A stretch of 64,000 bases of DNA from Fructobacillus durionis. GTDB taxonomy: Bacteria > Bacillota > Bacilli > Lactobacillales > Lactobacillaceae. The translations under genes and the position numbers were made by a program. The notes beneath the pieces were generated by a model that was not told the DNA's origin, did not search any database, and saw only the letters and a program-made list of their open reading frames with translations. Shown in pieces: positions 57,843-64,000 of the stretch. The stretch covers positions 124,001 through 188,000 of the forward strand of contig NZ_FOLI01000001.1 in NCBI RefSeq assembly GCF_900112405.1, given 5' to 3'. How positions within the stretch are numbered: the first letter of the stretch is position 1; each line of letters begins with the position of its first letter.

Positions 57843-59032
57843 TGGCTAATAAGTTTAATACAAAGAATTATGATTATTTGATTGTTGGTGCCGGACCTTT
57901 CGGTATGACTTTTGCATACGAAGCAGCTAAGCGCGGCAAGCGTTCATTGGTTGTTGAAAAACGTGCTTTCATTGGTGGAAACACACATACACACGTTGAA
58001 AACGGAATTACGGTTCATGATTTTGGTGCACACATCTTCCACACGGACAACAAGCAGGTTTGGGACTATGTGCGTCAATTCGCTGAATTTAACGGTTTCC
58101 AAAACCAAGTGATTGCCAACTACAACGGTAAGCTTTACAACTTGCCATTTAACATGAACACCTTCTACCAAATGTGGGGAACGAAGACGCCTGACGAAGC
58201 GAAGGTTAAGATTGAAGAACAAAAGTCTGCCGCTTTGAAGGAATTGGGCGACCGTCAACCACGTAACTTGGAAGAACAGGCCATCTCTTTGATTGGTACC
58301 GATATCTACCAAGCTTTGATTAAGGGCTACACGGAAAAGCAGTGGGGACGTAAGGCGACAGAATTGCCAGCCTTCATCATCAAGCGTTTGCCAGTTCGTT
58401 TTATCTACGATAACAACTACTTTAACCACCGTTACCAGGGAATTCCTGTTGGGGGATACACACAAATTTTCGAACACATGGTTGAACGTGCAGATGGTTT
58501 GATTGATGTGTTGACTGACACAGATTTCTTCGACCACAAGGACGAATTCTTGGCTGAATTCCCTAAGGTGCTTTACACGGGAATGATTGATCAGTTCTTC
58601 GATTACAAGCACGGTGAATTGGAATACCGTTCATTGCGTTTCGAATCAGAAACAATCGACTCGGATAACTACCAAGGAAACGCTGTAGTGAACTACACGG
58701 ATGCCGAAACACCATTTACACGTCAAATGGAATGGCGTCACTTTGATGGCTTGGCCGATGAAGGTAAGACCATCATCACGCGTGAGTACCCACAAGATTG
58801 GGACCGCACGAAGGAAGCTTATTACCCAGTCAACAACGAGAAGAACACAGAATTGTACAAGAAGTATGTTCAAGAAGCTCGTGAAAACGCCCCTGAAGTG
58901 ATGTTCGGTGGCCGTTTGGGTAAGTACCGTTACTTTGACATGGACCAGGTCTTCAACGACGCGTTGAACACGGTTCGTGCCGAATTCGGTATCGACGATG
59001 ACTTCAACTTCGCTCATGACGAAGTAAAGTAA
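57842..59032 (+). CDS. glf: UDP-galactopyranose mutase
   Basis: A 396-residue flavoenzyme converting UDP-galactopyranose to UDP-galactofuranose. YLIVGAGPFGMTFAYEAAKRGK binds FAD, followed by IGGNTHTHVENGITVHDFGAHIFHTDN and GYTEKQWGR, and RYFDMDQV near the end. It implies Galf in the exported polymer. Codon use is strongly optimised (AAC, TTC, TTG), unlike the AT-ending codons of the genes on either side. Confidence 0.96.
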   Translation: MANKFNTKNYDYLIVGAGPFGMTFAYEAAKRGKRSLVVEKRAFIGGNTHTHVENGITVHDFGAHIFHTDNKQVWDYVRQFAEFNGFQNQVIANYNGKLYNLPFNMNTFYQMWGTKTPDEAKVKIEEQKSAALKELGDRQPRNLEEQAISLIGTDIYQALIKGYTEKQWGRKATELPAFIIKRLPVRFIYDNNYFNHRYQGIPVGGYTQIFEHMVERADGLIDVLTDTDFFDHKDEFLAEFPKVLYTGMIDQFFDYKHGELEYRSLRFESETIDSDNYQGNAVVNYTDAETPFTRQMEWRHFDGLADEGKTIITREYPQDWDRTKEAYYPVNNEKNTELYKKYVQEARENAPEVMFGGRLGKYRYFDMDQVFNDALNTVRAEFGIDDDFNFAHDEVK

Positions 59033-59038
59033 AAATAA

Positions 59039-59057
59039 ACAAGCCCTTAAGGGCTTG
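59039..59057 (+). promoter_or_regulatory. Hairpin downstream of glf
   Basis: A perfect stem, CAAGCCC with GGGCTTG around TTAA, but no T run follows. It may stabilise the 3' end of a processed mRNA or partly attenuate transcription. Confidence 0.4.
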
Positions 59058-59112
59058 GTACATAAAACTGTATTAAAGAGAGAAGTACGGTTTAAAAGAG
59101 AAGGATAGATTT

Positions 59113-60069
59113 ATGAAAGAAGCGAAAGTTCACAGAATTGAATGGGTAGATGTTGCGAAAGCAGTTGGTATTTTATTGGTCGTTTATGGACATGTCTTGT
59201 TAGGTGCACATGATGCGGGGCTATGGTCTGATACTTTGAACTACCGTATTCAGCATAGCGTTATTTATACAACCCATATGCCACTGTTCTTCTTTCTTTC
59301 TGGTATTTTTGCAATTAAGTGGGTGCAGAGAACTCCAAAAATTGCGTTGACACAAAAGCTGCGGTCTTTGATTATTCCATACTTTGTTTGGGGATTTATT
59401 CAGGCAATCGTGATGCAGGTCGTGTCTAAGAATACGAACAATGGGCAGGGAATTAGTAATGCCTTACAGCTACCATTTATTCCTTATGCACAGTTTTGGT
59501 TCCTTTATGATCTTTTCTGGATCTTCTTAATTTATTACCTGGTTGTCCATGTTTTCCATTGGTCTGATAAATTAGTTGTGATGCTTGCAATTGTTTTGTT
59601 TATTCTTTCGCCATACTGCCATGTTTGGGAATTTTGGCGAATCTTTTATCACTTTATTTTCTTTATTGCCGGTACCTATGTATTGAAGCATCAAGATCTG
59701 ATTAATCGTTTTAAGTTATGGCAAACTTTGATTGTTGCTGCTGTATTGAATGTTATTTTATTTGTACTGCCTCAACAGGAACTATTGATTACTATTTGTT
59801 CTTTTTTTGTGGCTATTGCAGGCATCTTTTTCCTAATCAATGTATCGAAATTATTAAAAACGCCAATGATTGAATACATTGGCCGCAATTCAATGGCAAT
59901 CTATGTGATGCATATTATTTTTACTGCTGGGACTCGTGTCTTTTTGATTAAACTTGGACATGGAACATTGCTATGGGTATTACCGGTGGGTGTCTTAGCT
60001 GGAATGATTGGTCCATTGGTTGTATTCGAAGTGCTTAAGAGATTAAAAATTAACCAGTATTTATTTTAG
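59113..60069 (+). CDS. Membrane acyltransferase, fucose-4-O-acetyltransferase-like
   Basis: A 318-residue acyltransferase-3 family protein with about ten membrane segments. RIEWVDVAKAVGILLVVYGHVLLG carries the family His, LFFFLSGIFAIKW and YIGRNSMAIYVMHIIF are also typical. This subgroup acetylates sugars of exported glycans. It is 80 bases downstream of glf and its codons are more AT-rich. Confidence 0.83.
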   Translation: MKEAKVHRIEWVDVAKAVGILLVVYGHVLLGAHDAGLWSDTLNYRIQHSVIYTTHMPLFFFLSGIFAIKWVQRTPKIALTQKLRSLIIPYFVWGFIQAIVMQVVSKNTNNGQGISNALQLPFIPYAQFWFLYDLFWIFLIYYLVVHVFHWSDKLVVMLAIVLFILSPYCHVWEFWRIFYHFIFFIAGTYVLKHQDLINRFKLWQTLIVAAVLNVILFVLPQQELLITICSFFVAIAGIFFLINVSKLLKTPMIEYIGRNSMAIYVMHIIFTAGTRVFLIKLGHGTLLWVLPVGVLAGMIGPLVVFEVLKRLKINQYLF

Positions 60070-60119
60070 TTAGGTAAAAATACTTTGTAATTATTTTGCT
60101 TTGATAAGGAGAAGTAAAA

Positions 60120-61061
60120 ATGAATCAGGAAGAACAACGAAAAACATTATCTTTGGTAGTACCAGTCCATAATGAAGAAGATACGATTCATCTTTTTTAT
60201 AATGCTATTGAAGAAATTAAGCCAAAAGTTAATGCCACCATTGATTTTCACTTTATTGATGATGGGTCAACGGATAAAACTTTATCAATTTTACGCGATT
60301 TAGCTGAAAAAGATGAGCATGTTCACTATGTCTCTTTCTCAAGAAATTTCGGTAAAGAGGCAGGACTATATGCAGGTTTGCAACAGTCTAAAGGTGACTA
60401 TGTCGCGGTAATGGATGTGGATTTGCAAGATCCACCAGAATTATTACCCGAGATGTTAAACGAAGTTGAATCGGGCGAATACGATGCAGTTGGTACCCGA
60501 CGTGCTGATCGTAAAGGTGAAGCAAAAATACGTTCCTGGTTCTCTTCACAATTTTATAAGTGGATGAATAAGGTATCTCAAACCCACTTAGTTGATGGTG
60601 CAAGAGATTATCGTGTGATGACTCGACAGATGGTTGATGCCATTCTATCGATGACAGAAAACCAGCGTTTTTCAAAGGGAATCTTTACTTGGGTAGGTTT
60701 TAAAACGAAGTACATTCCATTTGAAAATCGCGAACGAGTGGCAGGGAACACCTCCTGGTCATTTTGGTCTTTGGCAAAGTACGCGGTTGAGGGTATTGTT
60801 TCATTCTCGACAATGCCGTTAACTATTGTGACTTTTTTGGGATTGATTACATTCGGTGCTTCGATTTTAGCCGGAATTTTTATTGTGATTCGAGCACTAA
60901 TCTCTAATACATCCGTAGCAGGATGGCCATCGATGGTTACCATCATGCTTTTTATTGGTGGTATTCAAATGCTAAGCCTTGGAATTATTGGACGTTATAT
61001 TGCTGCTATCTTTATGGAAACAAAGAAGCGTCCAATTTACATTGCTAAAGAAGAAAAATAG
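60120..61061 (+). CDS. GtrB/DPM1-type GT2 undecaprenyl-phosphate glycosyltransferase
   Basis: A 313-residue protein: a GT2 domain (LSLVVPVHNEEDTIHLFYNAI, FIDDGSTDKT, MDVDLQDPPELLPEM) and two C-terminal membrane segments (about 232-256 and 268-290). This is the layout of GtrB/CsbB/ArnC enzymes, which make undecaprenyl-phosphate-sugars used outside the cell for side-chain addition. Its likely partner is the large membrane protein encoded 18 bases downstream. Confidence 0.9.
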   Translation: MNQEEQRKTLSLVVPVHNEEDTIHLFYNAIEEIKPKVNATIDFHFIDDGSTDKTLSILRDLAEKDEHVHYVSFSRNFGKEAGLYAGLQQSKGDYVAVMDVDLQDPPELLPEMLNEVESGEYDAVGTRRADRKGEAKIRSWFSSQFYKWMNKVSQTHLVDGARDYRVMTRQMVDAILSMTENQRFSKGIFTWVGFKTKYIPFENRERVAGNTSWSFWSLAKYAVEGIVSFSTMPLTIVTFLGLITFGASILAGIFIVIRALISNTSVAGWPSMVTIMLFIGGIQMLSLGIIGRYIAAIFMETKKRPIYIAKEEK

Positions 61062-61079
61062 TTATTAGTGTGGTAGAAA

Positions 61080-62864
61080 ATGTTTAAAAGTAAAAATTTA
61101 GTGGATTTTAAGAGACGATTAAAAAGAATCCAAGGCATTAGTGGATTCTTTTTTATTGGGATTGTGTTTGCTGTTTTACTCTTGATGATTGGTCATGGAC
61201 ACATTCTGTATCAAGGAGCAGATGAGCAATTTCATTACAACCGAATTTATGAGTTGTACCGGAATATGCAACACGGGAACTTCTTTCCAACCATCTCAAC
61301 TTATTCAGCTAATCAAATTGGAAGCAGTGTCATAACAATGTACCCATCACTCCCTAACTATTTGGGAGCTTTGTTACTATTCGTTTTTCCTCGAGTTCCA
61401 GCCATTTATCTTCTCATTTGGATTCAGTGGATGGTTCAATATGTTATTGCACGATATGTATCGCGTCAAATGGGTCTAACAAATGGGGAGTCATTTACTG
61501 TTGCGGTTCTTTTTACAACTGCGACTCCTTTAGTTACTCAAACGATTCAGCAGTGGCTATTTGGTGAAGTATGGGCCATGTCGTTTATGCCTTTAATCTT
61601 ACTTGGCCTATATCGTATTGCTAAAAAGTTTTGTTTTGACAATAAAAGCACCAATTTACAGAAAGTTGACTTTCAGATCATTTGGCCTTTAGCGATTGGT
61701 TTTGCATTAATGCTTAATTGCCATGTATTATCTTCGGCTATTTTGTTTGTTTATACTGCGATCTTTTCTCTAATTGTATTTATTTTTGGTAAGAAACGAT
61801 TGAACTTTCTTTTGCAAATGTTTATTGCGGGAGTATGGGCTTTCTTGCTTTCAGCAGGCTTCTTGGTACCTTTTCTGTATAACTCTGCAACAAATCGACT
61901 CCTTACGCCACAGCCATATGATTATTTAAGTACCTGGGCAGCCCCAGGCGTTAAAGATATATTCCATTCATCGTTTAGCTTTTTTTCAAACACAATTGGT
62001 TTTATTTCCATTATTAGCTTGATTTTGGGTGCTTTATTATTTTTCACTCCCAAGTACGGTAAAAAGTTGAAGGCACTTTATATTGCAGCTGTACTACTCA
62101 CACTGGCTGGAACACGATATGTGTGGGTACATATCTATAATAGCCCACTAGGGATTATTCAATTTCCCCATCGTGTGTTTGTAGTTGCAATTTTTGTATT
62201 ATCTATTTTAATTGTATTATCAACACGAAAGTTATTTAAAAATAAAGTAGTACAAAAAACTTTAATGGGCTTGCTGGTTACAGTCAGTGTTTTATTAATG
62301 TTTGTTGGTGCTCGTAATCATTGGCTTAATACTATGAGAGCGACATCAAGTAACGTTAACTATGTACCAAGTGAGAGCCATAAGCTTCCAGCACCTTTTA
62401 GTGGGACAAATTTTTATACCAAGTCAAATACAACTGATAATTTAACTAAATATTGGGAAACTTTTGGTGCTTTTGATTACTTACCCCAAAATATAAAATT
62501 GTCTTCAGAATTATTAGCTCATAAAGTAGTAGTTAATGGAGAAGTATTTGAAAAAACAAACTACCAATCTTTGCCAAATGGGATTGAGTATACTGGTCAC
62601 TTTAAGAGTGGCGAAGCAAAGCTACCACTTATATATTATAAGGGAAATTATAAGGTTACAGATCAAAGTGGTAGGACGTTAGATTATTACGTAAATGGTG
62701 AAAAACAATTTGTTGTTCAAACGGAGAAAGATACAACAGAAATTAAGGTAGTTCGAAAGCATTCAATACTCGAAATTTCTTCTTATGTAATTAGTTTGAT
62801 TACCTGGATTGCTACATTAGTATTTTTTATTCATCGCAAGAGGTTTGTGAAAGGAGAGGGATAA
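61080..62864 (+). CDS. Large membrane protein, GT-C/YfhO-like glycosyltransferase candidate
   Basis: A 594-residue protein with about 10-12 membrane segments and a C-terminal external domain of some 150 residues before a last segment. Early GADEQFHYNRIYELYRNMQHGNFFPTIS resembles the acidic first loop of GT-C transferases that use lipid-linked sugars. Members of the YfhO-like group add sugars supplied by GtrB/CsbB to teichoic acids or glycans. Placement between two GtrB-type genes supports this; the exact substrate is unknown. Confidence 0.7.
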   Translation: MFKSKNLVDFKRRLKRIQGISGFFFIGIVFAVLLLMIGHGHILYQGADEQFHYNRIYELYRNMQHGNFFPTISTYSANQIGSSVITMYPSLPNYLGALLLFVFPRVPAIYLLIWIQWMVQYVIARYVSRQMGLTNGESFTVAVLFTTATPLVTQTIQQWLFGEVWAMSFMPLILLGLYRIAKKFCFDNKSTNLQKVDFQIIWPLAIGFALMLNCHVLSSAILFVYTAIFSLIVFIFGKKRLNFLLQMFIAGVWAFLLSAGFLVPFLYNSATNRLLTPQPYDYLSTWAAPGVKDIFHSSFSFFSNTIGFISIISLILGALLFFTPKYGKKLKALYIAAVLLTLAGTRYVWVHIYNSPLGIIQFPHRVFVVAIFVLSILIVLSTRKLFKNKVVQKTLMGLLVTVSVLLMFVGARNHWLNTMRATSSNVNYVPSESHKLPAPFSGTNFYTKSNTTDNLTKYWETFGAFDYLPQNIKLSSELLAHKVVVNGEVFEKTNYQSLPNGIEYTGHFKSGEAKLPLIYYKGNYKVTDQSGRTLDYYVNGEKQFVVQTEKDTTEIKVVRKHSILEISSYVISLITWIATLVFFIHRKRFVKGEG

Positions 62865-63839
62865 GTGGTTAATCATTGTAAACGTTTGATTGTTGTTGTT
62901 CCTGCATACAACGAAAGTCAAATTATTAAAAAGTCCGTAACTAAGTTGAGCGAAGTATTGAAACATTTAATTGATCAACAATTGGTTTCAAAAGAAAGTA
63001 AATTACTGTTTGTAAATGATGGGTCTGAGGATGATACTTGGGATCAATTGATTTCATTTCATAAAGAAAATTCTTTAGTAACTGCAATTAATTTTAGTCG
63101 TAATTTTGGACATCAAAATGCCATTATTGGTGGCCTCACGGAAGCATATGATTATGGTGATATTTTTATTACGATTGATGCTGATCTACAGGATGATCCA
63201 TGGGCAATTGTCGAAATGGTGAAGTCTTATTATGAGGGATTTGATGTTGTGTATGGTGTTCGGGAATCACGTACCACAGATACATTATTTAAACGATCAA
63301 CCGCTGGACTATTTTACACATTGATGTCTAAGTTGGGCGTTAAAATGGTTCCTGAAGCAGCAGATTTCCGTTTAACTTCAAAACGAGTGGTAAAGCAATT
63401 ACTTTCATATTCTGAAAGAAATTTGTTCTTACGTGGAATCGTTCCTGATATTGGTTTCCCAAGTACAAATGTGTACTATTCACGAAAGGAAAGAGAATTA
63501 GGAGAAACTAAGTACCCACTGCGTAAGATGATTGGACTGGCATGGGATGGAATTACATCTTTCTCGATGGCACCAATGCGTTTTGTGCTGTTCTTAGGGA
63601 TTTTCTCCTTAACTGTATCCTTTATAATGTTGGTTTATACGCTCGGACAACATATTTGGGGAGATACTGTCCGTGGTTGGTCTTCATTAATGTTGTCTAT
63701 TTGGTTTATTGGTGGATCTCAGTTAATTGGACTAGCGATTTTTGGGGAATATCTGGGAAAGGTATTCAATAACACTAAACAGCGCCCACGGTTTATTGTT
63801 CAAGATAATTTGTTAAAAGAGGGGCAAGATAATGCCTAA
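62865..63839 (+). CDS. Second GtrB-type GT2 undecaprenyl-phosphate glycosyltransferase
   Basis: A 324-residue enzyme with the same layout as the one at 60120: GT2 domain (LIVVVPAYNESQIIKKSVTKL, FVNDGSEDDT, TIDADLQDDPWAIVEM) and two membrane segments near the C terminus. RSTAGLFYTLMSKLGVKMVPEAADFRL is the CsbB/GtrB acceptor region. GTG 62865 follows the previous stop directly. It overlaps the next gene by 8 bases, probably its own flippase or GT-C partner. Confidence 0.88.
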   Translation: MVNHCKRLIVVVPAYNESQIIKKSVTKLSEVLKHLIDQQLVSKESKLLFVNDGSEDDTWDQLISFHKENSLVTAINFSRNFGHQNAIIGGLTEAYDYGDIFITIDADLQDDPWAIVEMVKSYYEGFDVVYGVRESRTTDTLFKRSTAGLFYTLMSKLGVKMVPEAADFRLTSKRVVKQLLSYSERNLFLRGIVPDIGFPSTNVYYSRKERELGETKYPLRKMIGLAWDGITSFSMAPMRFVLFLGIFSLTVSFIMLVYTLGQHIWGDTVRGWSSLMLSIWFIGGSQLIGLAIFGEYLGKVFNNTKQRPRFIVQDNLLKEGQDNA

Positions 63840-64000
63840 TCATATAAAGAAAATTCTATTACCGGAAAATTTAAAAAAGTTTATATTTCCAGTATCAATT
63901 ATTATTTTAGCTAGTTTAGCAGCACTAGGTTCATCCCCATTTTATTTAACAAATCCTTGGGATGATTCAAATGCTATGTTAACGATGGGACGCTCATTCT
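63832..64000 (+). CDS. Membrane protein, 3' end cut by window
   Basis: ATG 63832 lies in the end of the preceding GT2 gene, with AGAGGGGC about 8 bases upstream. The visible 56 residues have a basic start (MPNHIKKILLPENLKKF), a hydrophobic segment (IFPVSIIILASLAALGS) and then YLTNPWDDSNAMLTMGRSF, an acidic first external loop like that of GT-C-type membrane glycosyltransferases. By position it should partner the second GtrB-type enzyme. Too little is visible for a firm call. Confidence 0.6.
   Translation, partial: MPNHIKKILLPENLKKFIFPVSIIILASLAALGSSPFYLTNPWDDSNAMLTMGRSF

Overview
The window looks like a chromosomal stretch of a low-to-mid GC lactic acid bacterium, most probably Leuconostocaceae (Leuconostoc, Fructobacillus, Weissella or a relative). 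The reasons are the RexB-RexA recombinase, a farnesyl diphosphate synthase gene with no dxs beside it, two GH68 fructansucrases, a KxYKxGKxW-type signal peptide, glucan-binding-like aromatic repeats, and near-universal + strand coding. Genus cannot be settled from the sequence alone. No IS element, CRISPR array, rRNA or certain tRNA was seen.

From 1 to 42.5 kb is ordinary housekeeping DNA in short, tightly overlapping operons: efp-yqhY-nusB; tatD-rnmV-rsmA; veg; an adcCB-type metal transporter; purR-glmU; a disulfide-reductase-like flavoprotein; small unknown genes; a structured RNA with its own promoter and terminator (11062-11296); xseA-xseB-ispA-tlyA-recN; a purine permease (minus strand); pepA-ftsW-ylbG-rsmD-coaD; comEA-comEC-holA; a small-ORF RNA locus (about 26.35-26.62 kb); a DyP peroxidase (minus); recX; a DUF402 phosphatase; rexB-rexA; yqgQ-glk with two likely cre sites; relQ; nadK; an RluD-family synthase; mgtE.

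From 42.6 to 51.7 kb is a cell-surface locus. Two fructansucrases (one membrane-anchored, one secreted with repeats) flank a PAP2 phosphatase, a Ser-rich membrane protein, a GH25 muramidase and an SGNH hydrolase. The muramidase, the SGNH hydrolase and the second fructansucrase all end in three copies of the same roughly 84-residue aromatic repeat, so three unrelated enzymes probably share one surface ligand.

From 51.7 kb to the end is an exopolysaccharide or cell-wall glycan cluster: acyltransferase, Wzx-type flippase, priming phosphosugar transferase, Wzz-type protein, Wzy-type polymerase, DUF4422 glycosyltransferase, UDP-galactopyranose mutase, a second acyltransferase, then two tandem pairs of a GtrB-type lipid-sugar synthase plus a large membrane protein (the last cut by the window end). 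This points to a galactofuranose-containing, acylated and side-chain-decorated polymer. The DNA becomes visibly more AT-rich here, apart from glf.

The less ordinary material is the 26.4 kb locus, where a start codon and a Shine-Dalgarno lie in competing hairpins; the unidentified RNA at 11.1 kb; the shared-repeat surface enzymes; a probable leaderless gene at 10461; a cysteine-free RexB; and a flavin disulfide reductase lacking its usual His-Glu pair.
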